Assembly: GCA_024529925.1 (NCBI GenBank)
Contig: JAFEUB010001065.1
Location: 377,001-441,000, forward strand
Direction: 5' to 3'
Length of the DNA stretch: 64,000 nt
Origin: Ophthalmolycus amberensis
Taxonomy: Eukaryota; Chordata; Actinopteri; Perciformes; Zoarcidae
In this document: piece after piece, positions 1-13,255 of the stretch
Numbering within the stretch: position 1 is the first letter of the stretch
Layout: each line of letters begins with the position of its first letter
Position numbers and translations under genes: made by a program
Notes under the pieces: model-generated
Seen by the model: the letters and a program-made list of their open reading frames with translations, nothing else
Database searches by the model: none
What the model was told of the DNA's origin: nothing

Positions 1-894
1 CTGGGGCTTCTTCTGTTCAACATCTACATGCTTCCACTAGCTCAGATTATGGAAAACAACAAAGTGTGTTATCATAATTATGCAGACGACACACAAATCT
101 ACATAACTATGTCACCAGGGGACTATAATCCCATACAAGGGCTGGGTAACTGCATTGAACAAATCAACAACTGGATGGGCCAGAATTTTCTTCAATTAAA
201 CAAAGATAAAACAGAAGTAATTGTTTTTGGTACCAAGGACGAACGACTGAAAGTCAGCGCTCAGCTTCAATCACTGATGTTAAAACCCACAAACCAAGAC
301 AGAAATCTAGGTGTAGTTATGGATTCAGACCTCAACCTGAACAGCCATATCAAGACTATTACAAAATCACTTGAAGAATCAAGGATTAGAGGATTTATGT
401 CTCAACAGGATTTGGAAAAACTTGTCCACGCATTTATCTTCAGCAGACTGGACTACTGTAACGGTGTGTTTACAGGTCTCTGTAATAAGTCCGTCAGAAA
501 GCTGCAGCTGATTCAGAACGCTGCAGCTCGAGTCCTCACTAAGACCAGGAGGGTGGATCACATCACCCCAGTTCTGATGTCTTTGCACTGGCTTCCTGTC
601 CAACAAAGAATTGACTTTAAAATCCTGCTGTTGGTTTACAAAGCACTGAATGGTTTAGGGCCAAAATACATCTCTGATCTGCTGCTACCTTATGAACCAT
701 CCCGACCCCTTAGGTCGTCTGGGACCGGTCTACTTTCTGTTCCCAGAGTCAAAACTAAACATGGAGAAGCAGCGTTCAGTTTTTCTGCTCCACATATCTG
801 GAACAAAGTCCCAGAAAGCTGCAGGTCTGCTGAGACCCTCAGCTCCTTTAAATCAAGATTGAAGACTTTTCTGTTTGCTGCTGCCTTTAATTGA
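1..894 (+). pseudogene. L2 ORF2 C-terminal fragment (reverse transcriptase)
   Basis: The frame is open from base 1 to a TGA at 892-894, about 297 codons. It starts just after the GVPQGSILGP motif seen in the other copies; here the last residues read LGLLLFNIYM, with one proline replaced by leucine. The catalytic YADD box is encoded at 79-90. The rest is the thumb and the C-terminal domain ending in FLFAAAFN. Compared with the copies at 52 kb and 60.7 kb, about 12 bases are lost near 370, shortening a stretch that reads AYYHLKNIS elsewhere. It has no endonuclease and cannot act alone. The first ATG (base 28) is internal to the domain. Confidence 0.85.
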
Positions 895-1120
895 ACCACA
901 TTCAAGGATATTAATCAATTTCCAGCATTTCTGCATTCTTCTACTGTATTTTATTTCTTACACTGCTTTCATGACTGTTTTTAATGTTTCAATGAATGTT
1001 CTTAATGTTTAAATCTCCTTATCTTTTGCCTTATGTTTTGATGCTTTTCATGGTTTTATGTGAAGCACTTTGAATTACCTTGATGTTGAAATGTGCTATA
1101 CAAATAAACTTGCCTTGCCT
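1..1120 (+). mobile_element. L2-type LINE, 3' portion
   Basis: This is the 3' part of a non-LTR retrotransposon; the 5' part lies outside the window. It holds the second half of the reverse transcriptase, a 3' UTR of about 220 bp, and a terminus ending in AAATAAACTTGCCTTGCCT, the short-repeat tail typical of fish L2 elements. The same sequence occurs, nearly identical, at about 51660-52757 and 60400-61214, so the three pieces come from one recently active family. Clade assignment (L2/Maui-like) rests on the YADD region, the conserved C-terminus and the tail. Confidence 0.88.
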
Positions 1121-1534
1121 AGAGAGTGGAAGGATGTGGTTTGATAGACAAAGTGCAGATATATAGTGATGTAGTCCAACCCTTCTGCCAGACAAGACGA
1201 CTCTTCATAAATCCAAAATGATGTCTTGGAATGCTAAATGCCACCATTCATTTATTTCTGGGATATCTGCAAATGACAACTATGGTTTTAAGCATTGTCA
1301 GATAATATTGAGTAAAATGACTAAAACCAAAGAACACAGAGAATGCTTCAATATATTTGTGTGAAAACAAGATGTAAAGAGCGAGGGGAAGAGAAGAAAA
1401 ACAAAAGGATAGAATCCAGGAAGGCTGGTCATCTGAACCAGTGGGCAGAGGGAGAGAGGGAGGGACGACGGGAGCTGGGGGAGCAGGGCGGGTGAGAGAA
1501 GGAGTGCATGTCACCCTCCATCAGAACAACGAGC
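1121..1534. other. Non-coding interval
   Basis: Unique-looking sequence, purine-rich toward 1380-1500. No coding frame, RNA gene or transposon terminus is visible. Confidence 0.5.
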
Positions 1535-1582
1535 TCTCTCTCTCTCTCTCGCTCTCTCTCTTTCTCTCTCTCTCTCTCGTTT
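1535..1582. repeat. (CT)n microsatellite
   Basis: Alternating CT with a few interruptions (GCTC, TTTCT), just before the TG minisatellite. Confidence 0.9.
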
Positions 1583-1620
1583 TTTTCCTCCACCACCAGC
1601 AAGCTATTTCCAACCCACAG

Positions 1621-1760
1621 CATGTGTGTGTATATGTGTTTGGGTGAGTGTGTGTGTGTGTGTTTGGGTGAGTTGTGTGAGTGTGTGTATGTTTGTGTGA
1701 GTGTGTGTATGTGTAAATGTGTGTGGGCGAGTGTGTGTATATGTGTGTGTGTTTGGGTGA

Positions 1761-1798
<38 letters not shown>

Positions 1799-2205
1799 TT
1801 GGGTGAGTGAGTGTATATGTGTGTGTGTGTGTGTTTGGGTGAGTGTGTGTGTGTGTTTAGGTGAGTGTGTGTATGTGTGTGTGTGTTTGTGTGAGTGTGT
1901 GTGTATATGTGTGTGTGTTTGGGTGAGTGTGTGTAAATGTGTGTGTATATGTGTGTGTGTTTGGGTGAGTGTGTGTATGTGTGTGTGTGTTTGTCTGAGT
2001 GTGTGTGTATATGTGTGTGTGTTTGGGTGAGTGTGTGTAAATGTGTGTGTATATGTGTGTGTGTTTGGGTGAGTGTGTGTAAATGTGTTTGTATATGTGT
2101 GTGTATATGTGTGAGTGTGTGTGTATATGTGTGTGTGTATATGTGTGTGTGTTTGGGTGAGTGTGTGTAAATCTGTGTGTATATGTGTGTGTGTTTGGGT
2201 GAGCG
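1621..2205. repeat. TG-rich minisatellite with GTTTGGGTGAG spacers
   Basis: About 585 bp of TG-rich sequence in which blocks such as GTGTGTATATGTGTGTGTG are broken by the recurring spacer TTTGGGTGAG, seen about eleven times, and by TGTAAATG. The spacing is about 40-90 bp, a higher-order structure beyond a plain dinucleotide repeat. Both strands give long open frames here (Cys/Val-rich on one strand, Thr/His-rich on the other); these are products of the repeat and not genes. Confidence 0.92.
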
Positions 2206-5200
2206 TGTGCTGGAGGTGAGGTTTGGGGCAGAGGCCATTAAAGCTCTGTTAAGACACTTCTGATGCTGTCGGCTGATGCTGAAGCAAAAGGAGAGTGAAG
2301 TGAGACAGTGAGGGAGGGAGTACACACTCAGCGGTTATCTCGGCCCGCCCAGCAGTCTGCTGGCAGCCTGTCAATACTATGAGCACAGAGGTGCGAGATG
2401 AGTCAACAACCTAATTCTAACATCAAACTTTCATGGGCAGCAGAGGGGAAGAGCAGGATGGAGAGATGTGGCGAGAGAGGTTTGCTGTTAACGCTTTCTC
2501 CATCACCTGACCTTCACTCCTCCAAACCTTTTAAAAAGCCTTTAAAAACCGACCCCTTCTACACCCGCACACATGCAGTGCCACCCTACACACCGAGGAA
2601 CACACACACACGCCGTTGCACTTTTGAAGTCCTGACCTGCGGCTGAATTACATTTGAAGCGTTTTAGCAAGATATAATAGTGACCCTCTCACTCTCCCTC
2701 ACTGCCTCCCACACTCTGCAGAAGCTCTCTCTCCCAGATGCAGAGTGCCGGCAGCTTTATTTATTAAATATGGCCTGAGAGAAGAAGCAACATGGGCGAG
2801 CTGAGAAACCGTTTCAAGAGACTGGCTTTTAATGGCTTTCTGACACGCTGGGATGGCAGTGGTTCAGTGGCAGCTTGGAGGAGACACCTCTTGAGTGCCG
2901 AATGGTGTTTGTTCAAGTTTGTTGTACTACAGCGTGCATGTATGGGAATGTGTTGTGGTGCAAAGATCATAGGGTAAAGACGGAAGTCCTGAAGTGACTG
3001 TCAATGCAATTAGCAAAAAGGGAAACTAATACAGTATTATCAAGAGGAACCCAGGGTTATAGTGTGGCTACTTGAAAATGAAAGCTACTCATTTAGTTAA
3101 GCAGCATATATATTTGACCAAAATATTGTTTTCTGACACCTTTATTTATCCAGAAAGGAGGAACCAAACACTAGAAGGCAGATGCTGTTAGCAGCCAGGT
3201 GTATTTGCACCTAATGTGGCTACTTACACCCGGGTGTATATGGCAGAGACAAGCAGGCTTCAGAGCCAGCGATGCTATTTGCACCCGACCGGGGAACACA
3301 TTAGATACTGTTTGTGTAGCCTACTGTAGGCTATGGACATCTTTCCTAAACCTGATCAAACTGCAACTTAAAAATGAAAATGATAATAATCCATTAATAG
3401 TCCATTAAGCGTATAAAGGGGCTCATCACTGAACTCTAACCTTAGTCTCCTGAGCGATAGTCCTGTTTGACCCATTCATCCACCACAGCTTACTCCCTTT
3501 ACATACTTTGTCGCTCTTTATACTACTACTACAATTAGTGTTACTATTAATACTAAATCTATCTGCCTTTTGGCTAACTATTGCAAAATTAGGTATAGTA
3601 TATCTTTTAACGTAGCCGGGTGTAGCGTTCCTTTCTTGTTAAATAAAAACATCAAACACAATGGGAAGTAGGGAAAGTGCATTTGTGACTTCAGAAAAAA
3701 TGGTTTACAAAAATATAAAACTATAAGCTTAGTTTATACGGGTATACACTAAGCTTAAGGCGACAGCGAAGCCGGACCTAGATCTGTCTGCAGGCAGCTG
3801 GTTGCTGCTGGAGGGGCCGCGGAGGTCTGATGAATAACTAGGAATAACCAGTATTCTTGTTGATGGTTTTGTACTTATGTAAGTCATTAGGATGCATCAG
3901 TATTCCATTGAGACCGTTTCATAACCAGTTAAAAGTTCCTTGTATTAACTTCAATGTGATGTAATATTAATTTGAACTGAATGACATTCATGATGATTTT
4001 ACGGAGTCTCTTTTGGACATAAAGACACACAAGAGAAGGTGTCAGAGATAAAGAGAATAAACAGTGATGGCATCTCTCACTGACACAAACAGCAGTGCAG
4101 CATTGCCATTCTAATGCTCAGACTGTCTACTGACAGCTCGGGCCCTGCTGCTGCTGGTGACTGATCTGTGTGCTGGGGGCACTGGAAGGAATTGGGGTTG
4201 CAGCAGTGGTGTGGAGGTGGGCAATGGTGAGAGGGGTTCCTTATGTAGCATGGCAGGGCCAAGGGTGTGGATGGACAGTGACAAGGAAATAGAAAGAGTG
4301 GCACTGGCACTGACCTGCTGACACTTGCTGTAAGCAGGGCGTTGGGGTGATGATTGGAGAGGGAAAGAGGATAGTACAGACTAAGGGAGATACCAGTGGC
4401 CCCCTCAGGTGGCAGCATCAGTCTTAAGGCACATCGGGGGCTTGACGAAATACTCCCCTGCTGATATTTCACATCAAAACTATTCATACTGACATATTCA
4501 GGTGGTTGCAACACTTTTTTCAATAAAAGGTTTGAACAGATTTGCGCAGGCAGAGGACCAAATGTCAGGATTCTATTGACAGAAAGTGACCACATTACAG
4601 AAAACAATCGTTGGCTTTTTCTGATTTGTAATATTTATGCTCTGCGTGAAAGTCAAATAATTGATGTGCAAATTAATTGCATGAAAAAACGTACCCGGTG
4701 TGATGATAATCCTTAGGAAGACATTTGCAGCCACAACTACAGACAGTCACTGCTACACTAAAAGAGCTTTCTTAAAGCATCGGGTTTGAAAAGGCAGGCT
4801 TGCCTGCATCATGTCAAAGGTCAGAGCCTAGACTAACATTGTGGTCAGATGGTGTAAATGCTTAACACTAGGTTTCTCTCCTTTGGATCTATTGTCTTGA
4901 CACCGCTGCTCTCTATTCCAAAATAAAGGTGAAACTGCATGAAAAATACAATAACTTAAATAACCAATGAGGTACATTAATCACACACCATACATGCTAT
5001 GTGTTGAATGGTGATAATACAAAGAAAAGGAGCTGAGGTTAAGTAGGGAATTCAATTATTTATGCCCACAGACAGTATCTTCAAGCCCCATTTCATTGTT
5101 GCCGGTCTAAAGCAGTGTTACACCGAGTCAGTGTCAGTCGGTGCCCGGCAGTCTCATCTATATTCATATAATGGAGGTTTTTCAACATAGCAAGTGAATA

Positions 5201-8200
5201 TTTGTTATTACAGTTCTGATCATTTCACATGTCTGACCATTGTAGTGTGGAGTAATATTTATAGACATTTAACAAGTATAAAAACAGCCAACAAACAATC
5301 TAACACAACATGACAAACAGGTCTATATTAGGTATTACTAATTGAATCAATTACATTTGTCTGGGTTTGGCGTTCATGTGCTCTATACACTATGATTACA
5401 CTATTATAAAAGATGTATTTTGGGCAGTTTTTGGGGCAATAAAACAGTCAAATTAAAATATCAGCCACTGGTCACTTCAGTTCACAAGAGACCCAGGTAT
5501 TCAGTTGGCCTCTGAGAACGTATTGCTCGAAACTTATTCTATGATGTTGTCTTAAGTTGAGTCATGCTTCACTCTGATTTATGGAAGTCAAGCTCTTCCC
5601 TCTTCCACACAACCAATCTCAGACAACTCAGCCGCCACAACACTGTCAAAGCCATCACATTGCCAAGTATATGAACACACCCTAGTTGGTAAATCATATT
5701 CTCTGTGGTTGCAAATGTGCGGGAAAGAGCTGACAGCCAACTCCATCTTGAATCTCTACTGTCCTTTGAAGGGCCAACTGTAAAACATCTCGTCGAGGTT
5801 CGTGGTCGGGGTTTTTGGCAAATGACAACGACAGCAAGGAAAACAAACAAGTTTCAAGGGTTTCTCCAAATGTTCTGTGACGGCTGTGTGATGGGCAGGG
5901 TGGGAGAGGAAGAGGATGGGGGGGTCGAGGAAGACGGGGAGGGACAACATAGATAGAGAGCCTGGAAGTGCTGACAGGGGAGACGGATGGCTTGGAAAGT
6001 GTGATGTAGAAAGATGAAGAGATGAAAGGATTAAAAGAGGACACAGATTAAATAGTAAATACGAGGGGAGGTGTCAGGGCTAGGTTTGACCAGTGGTGGA
6101 TTTTGTAGGCCATGACTGAGACTGACAGCAGATATCTTCTGCCAGCGTCCAATATATAAATCTGAAATCACAGGATACGGCAATTTGTGAAGCAAGACTA
6201 TGTAACTTTTGAAGGAGGAAATAGAACAATGTTCATCCTATAAATGAAAAGTCCAATTGACTCATTCTACTTCCCCTCAAAAAGGCTGAAAATACTTTCG
6301 TATTTAAGACTCCCATGGTCGTATGATCTCAAAATCTTTAAAAAAAGAGCTTGTTGGATTGTTTCATTGAAAACCACTCATCCCATACCTTTCCAATGTT
6401 GTCATCACCGACACTATTTCCAACAGTTTTGTAACGTCACGAAACTGACAGGCACGGCCACTTCACACAACCAAAGCAACACCAAGATCGCCTTCATGGG
6501 GAGATTTCCCAACATTGTGTGCCATGAATCCCATTTGAATGATTCATCGCCTTCACCCCACAGTCAAGGATGGTCATCTGGAACAGCCATAAACATTTTG
6601 AGCTATAGAACACTTAATACAAAGCAGTTCTCATTTCACAAATGACTATCATTATTGGCACTATCTAAAATGCATCTGCCTTTTCACTGCATCACTAAGC
6701 AAACCGTAGCCCCGTGCAACTCTTCTAGTTTTAGCTGAAGTCTTACACCAAATTCACAGTTTCCATGGACATGTTTTCCCAAACTCAATCGCCAATACAG
6801 ACAGGGAAATAAATAATGGGCTGACATCAGCAAGAACAACATCAATAGTGAAATCATAATTAAACAACAATGCATGTTGCATTCACTAACAAGCAATATG
6901 AAAATGAATGAAGAGCGATTTTATCACTCAAAAAAATGATTGATCATCATGTTCAGATATTTTCTCATTCCGCAATTCTGTTTACAACCAGTGTAAAATA
7001 TAGCTATGCTAGCATGTCTGCCCATCAAGTGGTGTGGTAATTAGGACATGAATACATGCTAATAAGTAAGGAGGTTGGTGAGGGAGGGAAATAAAACATG
7101 GGGCAGGAGTGTGGCACATTTTCAGCATCAACAGAAGTGAGCACGGTGCTTCACAGACGCTGCCGTTTGTCAACTCATTGGTCTAAAATGCTGAGTGACC
7201 TGATGCGGGGTCAGTTTTTTCTAGGCCCTGCTGTCCTCCTGGGTCAGCGCTACACTGTCCTGGGGAGAAGCCAGCGCTTGCATGAATAAGTAAAGACCGT
7301 TGGGGGACCAAAGTCCGTTGGCTGACGTTTCCACCCCACTGAGTTGTAACACATTAGGAAGCCCCACTGCCAGTAATGAGCCAGAGACAGAGGGATGGGG
7401 AAGGGGGGTGTTGAGCGGTGAGAGAGAATGTACTCACATCCTCAGAGCATAACTCCCTAAGCACACTAGACTGTGTCACTCTCAACCTGTTATTGTTGTG
7501 CAAATGTTACTCACATGGCATGTGAAAAAGATGGCCCTGCTGATTGGTAAGCTTTTACTTAAAGTGCACTACAGTCTGCTTCATGACTACAGCAGAAGCC
7601 CACAGAAAAAGATAAACCTTGATTACAATACAATCACTAGAGGCACATTAAGAAGTTAAACATGACGTCATGCTTTCATGCATATTAACATATCCTGAAG
7701 CCACAGTATGTGGTTGCTGTGCCCTCCATGCGGGTAAAACAAGCTTATGATTCCGTAAGCAGTTTGTCATAAATGGTCAGCATTACAAAACAGCTGTAAT
7801 AAAAACTAATTCATTGAGTCAATGCTTTCCTATGCTACATGCTACATCTCAAGTCTGTTAATACAATAGTTGACATGTAGTTATGATGCCCTCTAATGCC
7901 AAATGAAAATGTTGAGTGAGTCATTTTGGAAGCCAATGACAAAATATGGATTTTGAGGACTTGTTGGATTACTGTATTCATCAGAGAGCCACAGCCAGCT
8001 GAGACCGGCCTTGGTGCAGCAAACTTCATGGACAGTGAAGCTGTAATTAAAATAGGTTTCAGGTCGTTTCAATTCACTGGGTGCTTTCAGAGGATTCATC
8101 AGGCTCTGACCAAGGGAGTTCACACTGTAGCCAAGGTTGTGTGTGTTGTTCTTCAGAGAAAGAATGTGTGTGTTTTCTCCTCATCTCAGCCCCAGTGCCC

Positions 8201-8839
8201 CTGTGCCCTGGCCTCTCTTCCTCCCCCACTGTGTGCAAGTTTATTCACAGGAAATGCAGGAGAGGCTCACGGGTGGCTGGGCTGATGCGAAGCGACGTGG
8301 CGTCTCCAGCGAGCCGGGAACTTAGCATGTCAGGCAGGTCAGCACGGGGCAAGCAGACAGTCGATAAAATATTCAATACAGCACTCCCAGTTCATGGATC
8401 TAATACCTCAGAAAAGGCCCCCCTCCAAAATCCGAAGGAAAAAAAATCGTCATCTCTCCGACCTCTTCACACCGGACGGCTGGGTGGGTTTATCAAACTC
8501 AGGGTGCAAAAGCCTCTCGTCAATGCAGCTTTAACTGCGTATGGTGGCAGAGCTGGAATGGATTCATTTTTGCAGGATGACTCATGGATTTCCAACCTCT
8601 CCTGTCCCTCATTTCAGGCAGGGAAGTTCAAAAGTCCATCGTGACCTTTTCCAGCCTAAGCTGGTACCCTAACACAGTAGCCTAGTCTTTTTGTCCCCCA
8701 CTGTTTGTTTCAGAAAACAAAAAATCCTCTCTCACTCTTTTATTTTCTGTGCCCTGCATCCTTCCAGAACCCGGAGGGCGAGAAGAAACATACGGCAGAG
8801 TTTGACAGTGCGGAGAGTTGAGTCTGGGAGGGCTGGCCC
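2206..8839. other. Gene-free interval of 6.6 kb
   Basis: No recognisable coding region. Several frames of 60-187 codons occur (for example minus strand 4077-4607 and plus strand 8081-8644), but they show no domain, no coherent composition and no splice context that I recognise. One candidate old repeat (3130-3420) is listed separately. Confidence 0.5.
3130..3420. repeat. Candidate old interspersed repeat
   Basis: The stretch holds repeated and inverted short words: CAGGTGTATTTGCACC near 3197, TACACCCGGGTGTATA near 3225, and ATTTGCACCCGACCGG near 3279. Together with the following GGGGAACACATTAGATACTG this resembles repeats I have met in fish genomes, but I cannot name the family and no ends or TSD are clear. 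Confidence 0.35.
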
Positions 8840-9011
8840 TGGAATGTCTTGTGTCACTTTAGCGCAATGGGCGCTAATCCCAATTAGCATCACTCAGCTG
8901 CACTGAGGGCGCATCACATCGACTCAGCCTCTGCCTAGACAGGCGCCCTCCATGGACCGGGCGGATACAGTGAAACACCAGCTGCTATCAGCCTGTTTCG
9001 CTGATTAACCC
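8840..9011. promoter_or_regulatory. Candidate conserved non-coding element
   Basis: A compact block that looks less decayed than its surroundings. It contains two abutting inverted repeats, AGCGC(5)GCGCT at 8861-8875 and GCTAAT-CCCA-ATTAGC at 8873-8888. The second holds homeodomain-type core sites (TAATCC, AATTAG). An E-box CAGCTG follows near 8896 and a TGATTAA near 9001. This is inference from site density only; conservation cannot be judged from one sequence. Confidence 0.3.
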
Positions 9012-10434
9012 AGACACTAAAATGTCGTTGCTGTGTCTTTTGACTCCCGAGCCGCCGCCGCCTCCTCCTCCCTTTGTTGTCTTCGGGTAGCTTCCGTCTA
9101 CTTACATTTTTAACAAGCGTCTCCTCTGTCTCCATCTCTTTTATTGTGTCGTCTGAGTGCGTGGTATTTTATTACTTACACTGCATAGATTGGTTGAGTA
9201 CACTGGATCAGTGTTACCCACTCAAACGGTTTTCCTTTCTCTCCCTGAATAATTAATGGCAATGGATGGTTAAGGACAAAGGCAGTGAAGACTCCATTAA
9301 GGGGCGAGATGTTGAGAGGTGCTGACTTCATCATCGGCGTTGTTAGCGCCAGGGGTAGTGATCCGATTCAGACAATATTCTACGACAGAGATGGACCTAA
9401 GAACTACCGGCTTCTGCACTAAAGCATGGTCACGAAACAAGCCCTGTACATTTCTAACGACAAGACAGCAAGAAGCGCTGGAAGCAAGGGTTGCTCTCTC
9501 CACAAACTCTTGTCTTAGCGGTTGTCATGCAGGGTAGAGATTTGTGTACTTTCACTGGACACCTGTGTGGGTTGTGAGCACACTAAAAAACAAGAGTTTG
9601 GACTAACAAGGTAATGTGGGCAAAGGGGGTGGGGTGAGAACACAGCTTTTATGGAGTACAATTGGGAGCTAACCTAAGTGATGAAAATAGCTGGATATGG
9701 CTGTAAGGGGTTTGCTTTTGCTTATCCAAAGCCACGTCATAATACATCTCAGAGTTTCAGGGCCCCGCAGCTTTCAGATACCTATAAATAAATGCTTTCC
9801 TGAGCATTACTTCTCTCTTTGCCTCGCAGACACAGTCATGCAGGGGCTAGAGCCGAGTAAATAGCCCCCTTCTGATGAAAAACATTCCAACACTACCAAC
9901 GCCGTGAAAGGGGATTGGATGGTGGATGTGATGGCGGTGGTAGGGCTTTTAAAATGGACTCAACCGCCTGTTTTCCCCAAGCACTATTTTCACTGCCACC
10001 ATTTTCACAGAGAAAGAAGCCCTCAGCTCTCTCTAAGGGTTTACTGTGCCCAGTTGCAGACAGAGATGAGCTAAGTCTCATCTTGAGCACTGCATGCTCC
10101 CGACTGGGAGGACGAATGGAATTTAAAAGCCTTCCTACCCTAGTTTTCTGTGCTGGATGGTACTGCCAAGGAGAGGATATATTCCTAGTTAGGGTTCAGG
10201 ACAAGAGACATGGGGGACTTTAGTGAATGAAATACCAACCTGTCCAACACAAGCAGAAGTAGTAGTCATTTAAGCACAAGTAAATGATTTAACATTGGTT
10301 ACCAAGTAGCAGCAACTACGGCTAGAAGGTGCAGACAACTCAGATGAGCCTTAAGATTGAGTCTCTCCGTTGAACATTCGATGTTGGCTCTGATGAAGTT
10401 GCGACTCTACTTGAAAACTGTTGGTGGTGGCTGC
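9012..10434. other. Non-coding interval
   Basis: Includes a CCG/CCT-rich patch near 9050. No gene, RNA or transposon end is recognised. Confidence 0.45.
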
Positions 10435-10442
10435 TGGCTTGT

Positions 10443-10859
10443 AAGGGCTGTGTATTGGCAAGAATCTGGCGATACGATACATATCATGATACAGGAGTTG
10501 GGATTTGATAAATTGCGATATATTACAGTACAGTAAGCAAGGCAATATATTGCGATATTTTTAATTATAATTGTGAGACAACTGTCAAAGTATAAAGAAC
10601 TCACCGTCATATGAATACAATCTAAAGTAAAGAAAGTTGCAATGAGAATAGTTCTATCTGCCTTTTGCATTTATCACAGTCCCTGTAACATCCAACACCA
10701 TGCCATTATCTTTTGTGCAATCTGAGCCACTGTCTGCCATGAATCTTTGCATGTAAACTATACATTTAGAATCTATACAGTGTTTTTGAGAATCAATATG
10801 CGATAACAAAACCTAATATTATGTTAGTCAAGTGTCTGGATATCGTCCGTACACCCCTA
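10443..10859. mobile_element. Short non-autonomous hAT-like element (MITE)
   Basis: A 417-bp AT-rich unit with imperfect terminal inverted repeats: AAGGGCTGTGTA at the left and, read inward from the right, TAGGGGTGTACG. Flanking 8-mers TGGCTTGT (10435-10442) and CTGCTTGT (10860-10867) match at 6 of 8 positions, as expected for an old hAT 8-bp TSD. The interior is full of GCGATA/CGATAC/TATCGT words, typical of a common class of fish MITEs. It has no coding capacity. Confidence 0.6.
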
Positions 10860-10867
10860 CTGCTTGT

Positions 10868-13082
10868 CACATCTAAGCTCCATCCTCTTTGCCACACTTT
10901 GGATTTCTGGCTCCAGTAACTGACTGAGGTGACAGCGTAGGTTCAAATCAAACTTTAAAATAACCGAGTTTGAAAATTATGATAAAACAGTCCTTAGCAT
11001 GGAAAAAATGTAAAACCAAAATAAAGCATAAATCAACACAATGACTCAGGGTCATGTTGTGGTGGTTTCTGTTGTTCACTAAAATACTAATATACCTGTG
11101 GAAACGATTTGGATGATATTGACTGATTTTCTCTCGATGACAAGAGGTAAAAGTAAATGTAATTCATTGGCGTCACTCTTGGAAGTCATAGGAGGAGGGG
11201 CTGGTGTTGCTGACTTCAGGAATGCTGTCGGATCAGAGTTGTAAACGGAGTTGGCCTTCTCCAACAATGGGGCATATTTTGCGAGATGCTGGGAGTCGAT
11301 AGCAGGCGTCCGCCGTGACAAAGGGCCACTTCTCCGGCTCCGTGAGAAAGGCATGTTAGTTCAGCTCTTTGATACAGGACACTGTTTCTCTGACCACCAT
11401 TCATTACCATGCATAACAGACAACTCAATGGACATTGCGCATTCGGCATAACTTGGCCCTCCTACACACTCTCAGAGGCTGCAATATGGAAGCCTGTGAG
11501 CCATACTTCTCTAAACTCTCCGAGGTGTCGCATGAAACGAGCTTGGAGTGAAACACAGAGCTTGGGACAAGAAAAAGTTCTGTCTTTTTCCTGCCTCAGT
11601 GTTACTCGGTAGTTGAGAAGCGAGCTGTCTCGAAGCCCAGGGCTTTGGCAGAGCATCGGAAGAATAACATGGCAGAGTCATCCACATTTGTTTCCACTTA
11701 TGTTACATGATCTTTAAGAGCCTAATTTGAACAAATCCCTTGCTTCGACCACACACTGTACTTTCTGAGAGGGCTCTTAACATATGTACGCTGGGTGTTA
11801 ATGTCATGCTCAAAGTAAACAGGGCTTGGTAGAGTGCACTCTATTTCTGGCCTGAACTACCTCTAGTCTTTTATTAAGAAACCAAATGAAATGAAGCAGA
11901 AGCAACAAAGGCTGCCTGGACCCTGTCATTTCTGGGCCACTGTAACATTTCTCCAGCTCAGTCTCTGAATATTCTCTATCATCCTCAATATGTTGCAGTA
12001 TAGGCTGTTAAAGTGAGTCATGAACATCTCCCATGGATCTGATGATATTCATTATATTTTCACCTAAATTTGTTTCTCCTCCATCATCACATGCACTATG
12101 TATTAGCTATATCTACTAACAATACAGCTAGCTGGAGCACAAGGTACTGTAAGCATCCAGACAGCCATACCTCAACATGATGATCCCAACACAACTCAGT
12201 GGAAATACTGACAACACAAATCTAAAAGTACAAGCACGCCTAAACAAAAGGAAACAGAGCAATATCAACTAAGACTAACAAGTCCTTTCAGGACAACCTT
12301 TCTGTAGCTCGGCCTGAGAGTGTTTTGGTTTTTCAATTTCTGAGCACGGAATCATTAAAAGCAGCATGTGTAAGGGGGAGAGTGTGAGGGTGGAGAAGGG
12401 TGCGTTTAAAAGCCGTCAGAGAGGCAAGTGCCCGGGGTTACTGAGTCTCTTCTGCCACATGAAGGCAGCACGTTTTTGGTTGCTGAGATACCTCTCCTCA
12501 GCTTACAATGCTCTATCTCCCATTGCTGTGTGGCTGTGCCTCCGGTTAGCGGCACTTTCCCCAGCACACTGTGAGTGTGCTACAGTTCTGGGGAAAACCC
12601 GGGAGAGAGAAGGAGAGGGTGAGAAAAAGAAGAGGGGAGGAAAGGTGCTGGTGAAATGTTAATGTCTTGTCCTGTTCAATATCCGTACAGCTCTGCATCT
12701 TTGGTCAGGGGACGGCAGCCGCCTTCCCTGCCACGCTGTGATGCAAGAATACATGAAACAGTGGGAGGCACCACATGCGGATCAGAGTCAACCTTGTTCC
12801 TTGTTTTTCTCGAGCGCGCATATCTGCCCACCCTCCCATACACAGACAACATAAACATTTCATGTTTTGTTAGTCACCATGCATGAGGAATTCCCCCATC
12901 CTGTTGGTGTGTGGTGTTTATATTGCCTTCTTGTTGGAGTGCATTGTGCAGGGCGAGCATCCTCACAGTGCCCCTCCTTGGCTTCTAACCTGACCTCGTT
13001 CTCTTTGACACACACTTGCAGTCGACCTGAAAGCGAGTCATAAGTTTCTGAGACACTGGCTAAATCCTCTCCCACCAAGAGT
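10868..13082. other. Non-coding interval
   Basis: No supported gene. Short open frames overlap on both strands between 11079 and 11656 and between 12366 and 12886; none shows a recognised domain or a convincing splice pattern. Confidence 0.45.
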
Positions 13083-13098
13083 GGGGGGGGGGGGGGGG
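13083..13098 (+). repeat. Poly-G tract (16 G)
   Basis: Uninterrupted run of 16 G; one of five G or C homopolymers of 16 or more in this window. Confidence 0.95.
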
Positions 13099-13199
13099 CA
13101 CAGAGGGATCCACTACGTTATTGTGTGTCTGGTCTGGGGAGGAGGTCACCCAAAGTTACAGGAAGGAAGCGTGAGGATGGCTGGGGAAAGAACAGGGAT

Positions 13200-13227
13200 G
13201 TGTATGTGTGTGTGTGTGTGTGTGTGA
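13200..13227. repeat. (TG)n microsatellite
   Basis: Short TG dinucleotide tract just upstream of a second poly-G run. Confidence 0.9.
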
Positions 13228-13255
13228 CAGAAAAAGGGCCGAGGTGGTGGGCGGC

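Noticed and set aside
1429..2325. 298-codon minus-strand frame rich in Thr, His and Tyr, with Cys/Val frames on the other strand
   Set aside because: It is a direct reading of the TG/CA minisatellite. Frames in repeats whose unit contains no stop stay open by chance.
4077..4607. 176-codon minus-strand frame
   Set aside because: Leu/Ser/Pro-rich with no domain, and no matching splice sites or repeat homology. Likely chance.
8081..8644. 187-codon plus-strand frame
   Set aside because: Longest frame outside transposons, but it has no recognised domain, mixed Ser/Lys/Cys composition and overlapping frames in other phases. It is more likely chance in a non-coding block.
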